Assembly: GCA_963774075.1 (NCBI GenBank)
Contig: CAVZDP010000003.1
Span: forward strand, 871,667-935,666
Reading direction: 5' to 3'
DNA from: JBBQNR01 sp963774075
GTDB taxonomy: Bacteria; Actinomycetota; Thermoleophilia; Solirubrobacterales; JBBDJG01
Length of the DNA: 64,000 bases
The notes under the pieces were generated by a model. That model saw only the letters and a program-made list of their open reading frames with translations, was not told where the DNA came from and searched no databases. Both the position numbers and the translations under genes were made by a program. Below, piece by piece: positions 1-7,815 of the stretch; within the stretch, counting starts at the first letter, position 1, and every line of letters starts with the position of its first letter.

Positions 1-1
1 T

Positions 2-1318
2 GACGCTCGCATCGTTCGCGGCTCGTTCTCCGGCGCGCATGCGCAGACGCTCGAGGTGATCGAGACGCTCGCCCGCCTACCCGACGTGCGGGTGCGAGTG
101 GTGCTCGACCCCGCGATCGGCCCTGACGCCCTCGCCGCCCTCGATCGCCTCCCCGGGGTGGAACGCGTCGCCGCCGGCGACGTCTCCGCTGCGACGGAGC
201 GCGACGACGTCGCACACCGTCCCTACCAGGTGACGTCCCCGGAGGACCTCGACTTGCTCTCGCAGCTGGGCGAGCGGCTCGTGATCACTCACCTCGACCT
301 GATCGCCTTTCACAACCCCGGCTACTTCGACACCCACGACTCGTGGCTGGCGCACAGGCGCGTCACGCGCCAGGGCCTTGCGATGGCCGACCGCGTCGTG
401 TTCCTGAGCGAGCACGCCGCGCGCGATGCGATCCGGGAGGGCCTGGTGGAGCGCGGACGCGCGCGCGTCGTGCCGATGGCGGTGAGCCGCGACCGGCACA
501 CGCCGGGAGGCCGCAGGCCCGAGGGGGTCCCCGATCGACCATTCCTGCTCTGCCTCGGCAACGACTTTCGGCACAAGAACAGACTGTTCGCGATCAAGCT
601 CCTGGCCGAGCTCCAAGGGCGAGCGTGGGACGGCGACCTGGTGCTCGCGGGCGCGCGGGTCGAGCACGGATCATCGCGTTCCGAGGAGGCGAGCTATCTC
701 TCGTCGCGCCCCGGGCTCGCCGCGACGGTGCACGACCTGCCGGCCGTCGACGAGGCGGAGAAAGCCTGGCTGTACGCGAATGCCGCGGCGGTCGCCTACC
801 CGACCGTCCTCGAGGGCTTTGGCCTGATCCCCTTCGAGGCTGCAAGCGCGGGCACGCCCTGCATCTTCGCCCGCCAGGCGTCGCTCGCGGAGCTCCTTCC
901 CCCCGAGGCCGCCTCGATCGTGCCATGGGACGCTGCCGAGTCGGCCGAACGGGCGCTGCCGCTGCTGCTCGACGCCGAAGCACGGCGCCGCCATCTCGAG
1001 CTGGTCGCCGAGGCGGGGCGTGCCCTGGGGGACTGGCAGTCCATCGGGCGCGAGCTGCTCGCCGTGTACGAGGAGACGGCGGGGCTGCCGTCGCGCGAGG
1101 CGTCTTCGCTGGCCGCCGAGGCCACCAGGCAAGAGTCGAAGCTCGAGGCCTGGAACCTCCTGGAGCGAGGCCTTACGCCGCGAGCAAGGACCGGGCTGCT
1201 GGCGCTGGCGCAGCGCAGAAGGCTGCGACGGCCGCTGTCGTGGTTGCTCGCCGGCCTCTACCGCGTCGCCGGTCGGGCCGGCCGCGGCGATGCAGACGGC
1301 CGCGGCGGGCGACGGTGA
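2..1318 (+). CDS. Glycosyltransferase family 4 (5' truncated by window edge)
   Basis: GT-B-fold sugar transferase, probably acting on a surface polysaccharide. The frame is open to the window edge; the residues before the GTG at 56 (reading SGAHAQTLEVIE) look like real coding sequence, so the gene begins outside. The C-terminal donor-binding half is clear: FLLCLGNDFRHKN opens the second Rossmann domain and PTVLEGFGLIPFEA is the GT4 E-x7-E-type motif, followed by an AGTPC segment. A basic Arg/Gly-rich tail ends at TGA 1316-1318 and overlaps the convergent next gene by 61 bp. Acceptor and donor sugars cannot be told from sequence. Confidence 0.88.
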   Translation, partial: DARIVRGSFSGAHAQTLEVIETLARLPDVRVRVVLDPAIGPDALAALDRLPGVERVAAGDVSAATERDDVAHRPYQVTSPEDLDLLSQLGERLVITHLDLIAFHNPGYFDTHDSWLAHRRVTRQGLAMADRVVFLSEHAARDAIREGLVERGRARVVPMAVSRDRHTPGGRRPEGVPDRPFLLCLGNDFRHKNRLFAIKLLAELQGRAWDGDLVLAGARVEHGSSRSEEASYLSSRPGLAATVHDLPAVDEAEKAWLYANAAAVAYPTVLEGFGLIPFEAASAGTPCIFARQASLAELLPPEAASIVPWDAAESAERALPLLLDAEARRRHLELVAEAGRALGDWQSIGRELLAVYEETAGLPSREASSLAAEATRQESKLEAWNLLERGLTPRARTGLLALAQRRRLRRPLSWLLAGLYRVAGRAGRGDADGRGGRR

Positions 1319-3720
1319 CCCCATAGAGCCCGTATCTCCTCGAGGCGCGCGCGAATGAGGCCGCCGACGGCTTCTGGCGAGTACAGCTCCTCGATGTCGA
1401 CTCGCGCCCGCTTTGCCTTCAGTCGAGCCTCATCGGGTCGTTCGACCACCCGCCGCATCAAGCGCGCCGCCTCGTGCGTGTCGGGGTGGGCCCAGGTTCC
1501 GTCCGCCGGGTAGATCTCGCAGTCCGCCCCGACGCGCGCCCGCTCCCACGGCACGGGGTAGCTGTTCTGGTCGGTCATGAAGTCCATGGGTCCCGAGTAA
1601 CCGGTCGCGACCACGGGCTTGGCGAGCGCCATGCACTCCGCGAGCGTGAGTCCGAAGCCTTCGCTGCGATGAAGCGAGACGTAGCAGTCGCAGCCCCTCA
1701 CCAGGGCATCGCGCTCGCGCGCGCTGAGCGAGCGGTCGACGACGTGTACGTCCGGCCGGCCGCGGGCCGCCCACAGAACCTCCTGCAGAGCCTCCGGGCG
1801 GTGAACGCCGTTGATCGTCTTGACGACGAGCTGCGGCCCTTCACCCGGTTCGAATGCGAGCCGGAACGCTTCCACCAGGCCGACCGGGTTCTTGCGCTGG
1901 ATCGTGCTGAAGAAGTCGAACATGAAGAGGAACTGGAAGCCCTCGGGGATGCCGAGGTCGAGCTTCACGTCGCCTGGGTCTGGCGGTAACACCGACGGCG
2001 GCACACGGCGGACGGGGATCGGCGCGGCGGACGCGAGGTTCTCGGCGACGTAGCTCGAGTAGACCCAGATCTCGTCCAGGAGGCCGAAGGCGCCTCGCCA
2101 GCGATCGGGCACGGCGTCGGTCTCCCAGGCCCAGACGCCGATCGCCGGGCGCTCGGTGAAGAAGTCCTCGCCGGCGGACTCGGCGAAGCGCGGCAGCTCG
2201 TCGGGGTTCAGGCAGATCAGCCTGAACCCCGATGAAGCGGCGCCGTCCAGGTCCTGGTACTCGACGCGCGCGTACTCGTCGTGAGGTACTTCCCTCAGCT
2301 TCACGAACTGCCGCACGTCTACGGTCGAGGTCGAGACCGGGATCTCGGCTGCTTCGAGCGCGCGCACGTAGCTGCGCGCGGCCTCGCCGAGCCCGAGCGT
2401 GCCGGTCAGGAGGCCGGTCACCTCCATGGCGAGTTGGGGCGCATCGCCCCGCGGCAGCGATGAGCGCCGGGGCGCTGGCGTTCGGGAGCTCCTGCCGTGC
2501 TGGATCCCGGGCCCACCGGGTGGAAGAAAGCGATCGGGGAGCCCCATCTCCACGGAGCCGAAGACCCACACCCAACCCGCGAAGCCCTCACCGTCCGCGC
2601 CGTCCAGGTCCGGATAGGCGGAGTGGAGGTCGTCCCGCTCGCGATAGATGCGATAGAGGTAGCGATTGACGCCGGCAGCGCTCCCGTACGGAGCCGGTTC
2701 GTCGAGCCAGCGCATGAAGTCCTCGAGGCCCTCCTCGGTGAAGACGTCGCCGAACGTCTCTCCCGCCGCCGCGGCTTCGGCGAGCAGGTGGGAGAGCCGA
2801 TCGTCGAACGTCATCCCGTTTGGAAGCCGCAGGCCCACGTCGGCGCGCCGCCGGTGGTCGCGCCAGCCCGCCTCGTGCAGACGCTCCGCGTACGACTCGC
2901 ACAGCTGCGCCAGCTGCGGGTTCTCGCTCGTGCGCACCCGGTCCATCTCGGCGGTCAGCAGGAAGGGCCGTCCGGGATCGAAGCCCTCGAAGTGGAGGAA
3001 GCGCAACGGACGCCCATCGACGAGCGGGAGCGCGCCGTCGCTCGAGAGAGAGCGCTCGTGGAGGTTCCAGTAGCTCACCGCCGAGGCGCTGTCGGAAAGC
3101 GCCGCGGCTGTGGGGAAGACGCTGGGGACGAGGTCGATCCAGCGGCTGAGCTCCCTGCGCGGATGGAGAGGCTGGCCCGGTGAGGGAGGGGGAAGCGAAG
3201 CCGCCGCGCGCGCCGTGCGGGCCGCCCACCACCGCGCCGGCTCGATGCCTTCGGTCCCGGAGAGCGCCACCAGTGACGCGCCGAGGCGACCGGCGCTGCG
3301 CAGGTCGGCGGCGTCCGGGCGATGACCGTCAGGCGGCAGGTGGCCGAGCAGGCGCGGCGCGATCACCACGCCGTGTCGCTCGAGCAGGCGTGCCACCGGC
3401 TCGAGCGGGGCGTGCAAGTCCACCGCCGCATCGAGGTACACGATGGGGCCGCGGTCGCGTGCGAGCAGCCACGCGAGCAGCCGCGGCTTCAGCAGCTCGG
3501 TGAGGTCTGCCCAGCGGTCGTCCGCCAGCAGCTTGTCGAAATCGTCGAGCGGGAGCTGATCGGGCCGAATGACCTCGAAGGGCTCGTCCTTCTGCTGCGG
3601 CCTTCCGCGTCCGAGACACAGCACCGTGAGGGAGGCCTCGGGGTGATGGCGAGCCAGGCTGCCCGCCAGGACGCGGGCGTTCGCCAGCCTGCCGGCGTTG
3701 ACGATCGTGCAGAACTTCAC
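1258..3720 (-). CDS. Large two-domain glycosyltransferase (GT8/GT-A-like N-terminus plus GT4 C-terminus)
   Basis: 820 aa. The first ~330 residues begin MKFCTIVNAGRLANARVLAGSL and carry YLDAAVDL, as in GT-A-fold nucleotide-sugar transferases of the GT8-like type. From about residue 430 a GT4 unit begins (TGLLTGTLGLGEAARSY) and ends with RSEGFGLTLAECMALAKPVV, the nucleotide-sugar site. Two transferase modules in one chain suggest sequential sugar addition to a polysaccharide. The ATG at 3720 overlaps the stop of the upstream methyltransferase by 4 bp, so the two are translationally coupled. The Pro/Arg-rich C-terminal tail lies in the convergent overlap with the first gene and may be a late extension. 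Confidence 0.85.
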   Translation of the reverse strand: MKFCTIVNAGRLANARVLAGSLARHHPEASLTVLCLGRGRPQQKDEPFEVIRPDQLPLDDFDKLLADDRWADLTELLKPRLLAWLLARDRGPIVYLDAAVDLHAPLEPVARLLERHGVVIAPRLLGHLPPDGHRPDAADLRSAGRLGASLVALSGTEGIEPARWWAARTARAAASLPPPSPGQPLHPRRELSRWIDLVPSVFPTAAALSDSASAVSYWNLHERSLSSDGALPLVDGRPLRFLHFEGFDPGRPFLLTAEMDRVRTSENPQLAQLCESYAERLHEAGWRDHRRRADVGLRLPNGMTFDDRLSHLLAEAAAAGETFGDVFTEEGLEDFMRWLDEPAPYGSAAGVNRYLYRIYRERDDLHSAYPDLDGADGEGFAGWVWVFGSVEMGLPDRFLPPGGPGIQHGRSSRTPAPRRSSLPRGDAPQLAMEVTGLLTGTLGLGEAARSYVRALEAAEIPVSTSTVDVRQFVKLREVPHDEYARVEYQDLDGAASSGFRLICLNPDELPRFAESAGEDFFTERPAIGVWAWETDAVPDRWRGAFGLLDEIWVYSSYVAENLASAAPIPVRRVPPSVLPPDPGDVKLDLGIPEGFQFLFMFDFFSTIQRKNPVGLVEAFRLAFEPGEGPQLVVKTINGVHRPEALQEVLWAARGRPDVHVVDRSLSARERDALVRGCDCYVSLHRSEGFGLTLAECMALAKPVVATGYSGPMDFMTDQNSYPVPWERARVGADCEIYPADGTWAHPDTHEAARLMRRVVERPDEARLKAKRARVDIEELYSPEAVGGLIRARLEEIRALWGHRRPPRPSASPRPARPATR

Positions 3721-4736
3721 GCCTTGCTCGCGACGACGGCGTACTCGCTCTCCCGGTAGCGATCGTCGTCGACGTGCCCGGTGCCGAGCGGATGGAACGC
3801 ATAGGCCGAGTCGAAGCCCGCGAGCCTGCAGAGGACGAGCAGCGCCTCCGGGAAGAGCGGGTGCCTGTGCGTCGGGTCGACCCAGAACGTCTTCAGGGAG
3901 TGTGGCGCGTGCGGGTTCACCGTCTCCGCGACGAACATCCCGCCGGCAGGCAGTCTCGCGAAAGAGAGCTCGAGGAAGCGCACGAGCTCCGCGTAGGTGA
4001 GGTGCTCGACGAGCTGAGCGGAGAACACTGCGCCGATCTCTTGCTGCGATGCCCCTTCGAGGTAGTCGTTCACCGTTCCGAGCCGGACGGCTTCGTGGCC
4101 CTTCGCATGACAGCGCTCGACCATCGCCTCGTCGGCGTCGACCCCTACGTAGGAGATGCCACGCTCGCGCAACAGGTCGAGGAACTCGCCGCGGCCGCAG
4201 CCCGCGTCGAGCACCGGCTGGTGCTCGTGGAGCAGCTCCACGAACACTGCCTGTCGCTCCTTGACTCTCTCTTCCGGACCTCGGAAGGCTTCCTCGAATC
4301 CCAGGTAGGGCGCGCCGCTGGCGCCACCGCCCTCGCGGTAGCCGAGCACCACTCCGGCGGAGGGGTGGCGGAACTGCTCCAGGGTGCCGGGCGCCGCGTA
4401 GGGAAGGGCCCGGGTCCCCGCGACCGCCTCCTCCGTCTCGGCCACGCGCGAGCGCAGCACCTCGAGCGCTTCGAGCACGTCCTCCGACAGCAACTCCACC
4501 TGCACCCGCTCCTGGTCGCGGAGACGGCGGTCGAGGTCGTCGATCGCGTCCAGCAGCTTGCCGTCAACGGTCCTCTGATAGGCGGTGTACGGCCGCAGCA
4601 GCCGGAGGAGCGAGCGGCGCACGACCTCCCGCACTTTCCCGGGCCCGCGCGCCTGCAACTCAGGCCCGCGACGCGCCAGCTCGCGAGCGACGCCGGCCGG
4701 GCGCGATGCTGCTCCATCTTCGGACTGGGAAGTCAA
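3717..4736 (-). CDS. SAM-dependent methyltransferase with N-terminal coiled coil
   Basis: 339 aa. Residues ~40-120 are heptad-rich with long charged runs and predict a coiled coil. The class I Rossmann methyltransferase follows: VLDAGCGRGEFLDLL is motif I, YVGVDADEAMV motif II, and FSAQLVEHLTYAELVRFL the post-motif region. The late HPLFPEALLVLCRLAGF segment resembles methyltransferases of O-antigen and capsule clusters that modify or cap a growing chain. It is the first gene of a coupled pair with the 820-aa glycosyltransferase and is divergent from the next methyltransferase. Substrate is unknown; a glycan is inferred from context. Confidence 0.85.
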   Translation of the reverse strand: MTSQSEDGAASRPAGVARELARRGPELQARGPGKVREVVRRSLLRLLRPYTAYQRTVDGKLLDAIDDLDRRLRDQERVQVELLSEDVLEALEVLRSRVAETEEAVAGTRALPYAAPGTLEQFRHPSAGVVLGYREGGGASGAPYLGFEEAFRGPEERVKERQAVFVELLHEHQPVLDAGCGRGEFLDLLRERGISYVGVDADEAMVERCHAKGHEAVRLGTVNDYLEGASQQEIGAVFSAQLVEHLTYAELVRFLELSFARLPAGGMFVAETVNPHAPHSLKTFWVDPTHRHPLFPEALLVLCRLAGFDSAYAFHPLGTGHVDDDRYRESEYAVVASKA

Positions 4737-4813
4737 GGTTGGTGACTGGGGCCGCTCAACGTGCTGCTAACCTCGCGGCGCTCCGCGGAACCGCCAGCGA
4801 AGCCGCAGCCGGG

Positions 4814-5581
4814 ATGAGCTTCGCGCTCAGGCCGCACACAGTAGGGCACGTGCCACTTCCCGCTCCACTAAAGACCAGTCTTCAAAGGCTGTGGGACACG
4901 ACGAACGACGACTATCGCCGTAAGCTCGTCGACGCCCTGCCGAGCGGCTCCGACCTACGGTTGCTCGACGTCGGCTGCCACGACGGGGCGTTCACGCAGC
5001 GGCTGGCCGAGCGCATCGGCACTTCAGCGGGCCGAGTGTCGGGGATCGAGATCGTGGAGGAATGGCGCACTCAGGCTCAGGCACGCGGCTTCGACGTTCG
5101 GGCCGGGGACATCGAGGAGCGCTGGCCCTTCGACGACGGGTCCTTCGACGTCGTGCACGCCAACCAGGTGATAGAGCACGTCAAGAGGCTGGACCATTTC
5201 GTCGGCGAGGTCCGGCGGGTGCTGGCCCCTGGCGGCCGGGCGGTCATCTGCACTGAGAACCTGGCGAGCTGGCACAACATCGCCGCCCTGATGCTCGGCC
5301 TGGTCCCGTTCTCGCTCACGAACATCAGCTCGAAGGGACCGGTCGGGAACCCGTACGCGCTGCACGTCGGCGAGAACGGGTCGGTGTGCGAGCCTTCCCA
5401 GCACATCCACGTGCTCACGCACGTTGGTCTACGCGCGATCTTCGAGATGCACGACTTCGAGATCGAGAGCGAGTTCGCGTCCGGTTACTACCCGCTGTTC
5501 GGCCGCGCCGCCTCGGCCGTCTCCCAGCGCCGTCCCAAGCACGCGCATTTCATAGGCGTAGTCGCCAGGCGACGGTCTTAA
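4814..5581 (+). CDS. SAM-dependent methyltransferase (class I)
   Basis: 255 aa from the ATG at 4814. The frame is open from 4706, but that part overlaps the divergent methyltransferase and lacks conserved residues, so the later start is preferred. Motif I is LLDVGCHDGAFTQRL; FDVVHANQVIEHV and VLAPGGRAVICTEN are the Methyltransf_11-type motifs. It lies just upstream of the ABC exporter genes in the same direction, which points to methylation of an exported glycan or its lipid carrier. The exact start is uncertain because no strong ribosome binding site is visible. Confidence 0.82.
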   Translation: MSFALRPHTVGHVPLPAPLKTSLQRLWDTTNDDYRRKLVDALPSGSDLRLLDVGCHDGAFTQRLAERIGTSAGRVSGIEIVEEWRTQAQARGFDVRAGDIEERWPFDDGSFDVVHANQVIEHVKRLDHFVGEVRRVLAPGGRAVICTENLASWHNIAALMLGLVPFSLTNISSKGPVGNPYALHVGENGSVCEPSQHIHVLTHVGLRAIFEMHDFEIESEFASGYYPLFGRAASAVSQRRPKHAHFIGVVARRRS

Positions 5582-5591
5582 AGGGCTGTCT

Positions 5592-5597
5592 TAGACT
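5592..5597 (+). promoter_or_regulatory. Candidate -10 element (TAGACT) for the ABC exporter
   Basis: TAGACT lies 7 nt before the ATG at 5605 with no Shine-Dalgarno site between, the geometry of a leaderless actinobacterial transcript. No convincing -35 was found. Confidence 0.4.
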
Positions 5598-5604
5598 TGC
5601 CCTG

Positions 5605-6876
5605 ATGCCAGCCGAGCCGGAGTCGCCCATCTCGCCGGCGATCGTCGTCGACCACGTGACCAAGCGCTTCCGCATGCCGCACGAGCGCTACAGCACGTTG
5701 AAGGAACGCGCCCTGCACGCGTTCAGCCGTCGCAGCCACGAGGTGCTCGAGGGCTTGCACGACGTGTCGTTCAGCGTCCAGCCCGGCGAGTTCTTCGGGG
5801 TCGTCGGCCGCAACGGCTCCGGCAAGAGCACGCTGCTCAAGTGCATCGCCGGGATCTACCGCGCCGACGCCGGCGCGATCCGTGTCAACGGGCGCATGTC
5901 GACCTTCATCGAGCTCGGGGTCGGCTTCAACCCCGATCTCGCGGCGCGCGACAACGTCACGCTGAACGCGATCCTGCTCGGCCTCACGCCGAGCGAGGCG
6001 CGCCGGCGCGTGGACCGCGTGATCGAGTTCGCCGAGCTCCAGGAGTTCACCGACCTGAAGCTCAAGAACTACTCGTCCGGCATGTACGTGCGCCTGGCGT
6101 TCGCGGTGATGATCCAGGTTGACGCTGAGATCCTCCTCATCGACGAGGTGCTCGCCGTGGGCGACGCCGCGTTCCAGCAGAAGTGCTACGCCGAGTTCGA
6201 GCGCATGCGCGAGGCCGGCCGCACGATCGTCTTCGTCACGCACGACATGGCGGCCGTGAACCGCTTCTGCCACCGCGCGCTGCTCCTGGAGCGCGGGCGG
6301 ATCGTGTCGAGCGGGGACCCGCACGAGGTGACCGGGGACTACCTGGCGGTGAACTTCCGCGCCGAGCGGGGCGGCGACGCCACCGAGCGAGCGGGAGAGC
6401 TGCGCGATCGCGCCGCCTACATATCCGAAGCCTGGTTCGAGGACGAGCACGGGCAGCGGCGCGAGCATCTGGCCCACGGCCGCCCATGCGCGTGCAAGGT
6501 GCGCGTCAAGTTCAACTGGGAGCTCGAGGAACCGAGCCTCGCGCTCTCACTCGACAGCGATCGCGGAGCGAAGGTGTTCGCCACGTCCAGCACCTGGGCG
6601 GGCAAGCGCACCGGAAGCTTTCGGGCCGGCGACGAGGTCGTGTTCTCCGTCTCCTTCGACAACGTGCTCGCGCCCGGCCGCTACTACGCGAGCCCGCACG
6701 TCGCGCTGCTCGAAGGAGGTGGCGCCGGCATCGTGGACCGCCGTGAGCGCGCGGCCGCGCTGGTCGTCACGGGCGACGGCGCCGAGGGTGGGCTTGTCAA
6801 GGTGCCGCACGACTTCGACCTCGAGCGCGTCGCACCCGAGCGCGACTTCGAGCGCGTCGCGCCCGGCGACGCCTGA
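5605..6876 (+). CDS. Polysaccharide ABC exporter, ATP-binding subunit (Wzt/TagH-like)
   Basis: 423 aa. Energises export of a lipid-linked polysaccharide. Walker A is GRNGSGKST, the ABC signature is NYSSGM, Walker B is ILLIDEVLAVGD and the switch histidine is in VFVTHD. About 170 residues after the ATPase resemble the C-terminal carbohydrate-binding domain of Wzt proteins, which recognises a finished chain end. The frame runs upstream of 5605, but that part overlaps the methyltransferase; ATG 5605 gives the normal Wzt length. The permease follows after 8 bp, so the two form one transporter operon. Confidence 0.93.
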   Translation: MPAEPESPISPAIVVDHVTKRFRMPHERYSTLKERALHAFSRRSHEVLEGLHDVSFSVQPGEFFGVVGRNGSGKSTLLKCIAGIYRADAGAIRVNGRMSTFIELGVGFNPDLAARDNVTLNAILLGLTPSEARRRVDRVIEFAELQEFTDLKLKNYSSGMYVRLAFAVMIQVDAEILLIDEVLAVGDAAFQQKCYAEFERMREAGRTIVFVTHDMAAVNRFCHRALLLERGRIVSSGDPHEVTGDYLAVNFRAERGGDATERAGELRDRAAYISEAWFEDEHGQRREHLAHGRPCACKVRVKFNWELEEPSLALSLDSDRGAKVFATSSTWAGKRTGSFRAGDEVVFSVSFDNVLAPGRYYASPHVALLEGGGAGIVDRRERAAALVVTGDGAEGGLVKVPHDFDLERVAPERDFERVAPGDA

Positions 6877-6884
6877 CCGGCACG

Positions 6885-7730
6885 ATGGCGGCTACCGCGG
6901 CCACGCGCACTCCCACGTACGAGCAGTACCCGCCCAGCTCTGTCGGCTGGCGGCGGTTCTACGACATCACGGTCGCGCTCGCCGTCACCGAGTTCAAGAT
7001 CCGCTACTTCGGCTCGGTGCTCGGCTACCTGTGGTCTCTGATGCGGCCGCTGATGGTCTTCGGCGTCCTCTATGTCGTGTTCACCCACATCGTCCGCTTC
7101 GGCGGCGACATCGAGCACTACCCGCTGAAGCTCCTGCTCGCGATCGTGCTCTGGAGCTTCTTCTCGGAGGCGACGGGGCAGGCGCTGGGGTCGCTCGTCG
7201 CGCGCGAGGGGCTGCTGCGCAAGGTGCCGTTCCCGCCGGCCGTGATCCCGCTCTCGGTCACGCTCACGAGCGCCTTCAACCTCGGCCTCAACCTGCTCGT
7301 CGTGCTCGCCTTCGTGCTCGTGACCGGGATCGAGCCGGCCGCCTCCTGGCTCGAGCTGCTGCCGCTCCTGGCGCTGCTGATCGTGTTCACCGTCGCGACG
7401 TCGATGCTGCTCGCCGTCCTGTACGTGCCGTTCAGAGACATGGCGCCGATCTGGGAGGTCGTGAGCCAGATGCTGTTCTGGGGGACGCCGATCATCTACG
7501 TGATCGAGACCGTCCCCGAGAGCGTCCGCGAGCTGATGATGGCGAACCCGCTGGCGGCGATCATCGAGCAGGCGCGCCACGCGGTCATCGACCCGTCCGC
7601 TCCGACCGCGGCGGCATCCATCGGCGGCACGGCGAAGCTGCTGATCCCGCTCGCGATCGTGATGCTACTGCTCGGGCTGAGCGGGTGGCTCTACGGGCGC
7701 ACCAAGTCGACGCTGGCAGAGCGGCTGTAG
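6885..7730 (+). CDS. Polysaccharide ABC exporter, permease subunit (Wzm/TagG-like)
   Basis: 281 aa ABC-2-type permease with about six membrane segments. It opens with the typical cytosolic WRRFYDITVALAVTEFKIRYFGSVLGYLWSL-like arrangement, seen here as the short motif VLGYLWSLMRPLM. It pairs with the adjacent Wzt-like ATPase, separated by only 8 bp, to move polysaccharide across the membrane. In a monoderm actinobacterium the product is probably a wall-linked or extracellular glycan. The stop is followed by a dispersed hairpin repeat shared with the convergent glycosyltransferase. Confidence 0.92.
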   Translation: MAATAATRTPTYEQYPPSSVGWRRFYDITVALAVTEFKIRYFGSVLGYLWSLMRPLMVFGVLYVVFTHIVRFGGDIEHYPLKLLLAIVLWSFFSEATGQALGSLVAREGLLRKVPFPPAVIPLSVTLTSAFNLGLNLLVVLAFVLVTGIEPAASWLELLPLLALLIVFTVATSMLLAVLYVPFRDMAPIWEVVSQMLFWGTPIIYVIETVPESVRELMMANPLAAIIEQARHAVIDPSAPTAAASIGGTAKLLIPLAIVMLLLGLSGWLYGRTKSTLAERL

Positions 7731-7759
7731 CCGGCCGGCTTGATGGCGGTCTTTCTCCC

Positions 7760-7815
7760 GAATATCGAGCCGGCTTCGCCGGACACCTAAAGTCCAGAGA
7801 GCCCGCCTACGGCGG
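7760..7815 (+). repeat. Dispersed hairpin repeat, single copy
   Basis: Reads GAATATCGAG, hairpin CCGGC-TTC-GCCGG, ACACCTAAAGT, then a second hairpin CCGCC-TAC-GGCGG. It is the same family as the tandem array at 46.5 kb and the inverted copy at 53.7 kb. It lies between convergent genes, and its CTAAAG carries the TAG stop of the 722-aa glycosyltransferase on the minus strand. May also act as a bidirectional terminator. Confidence 0.8.
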
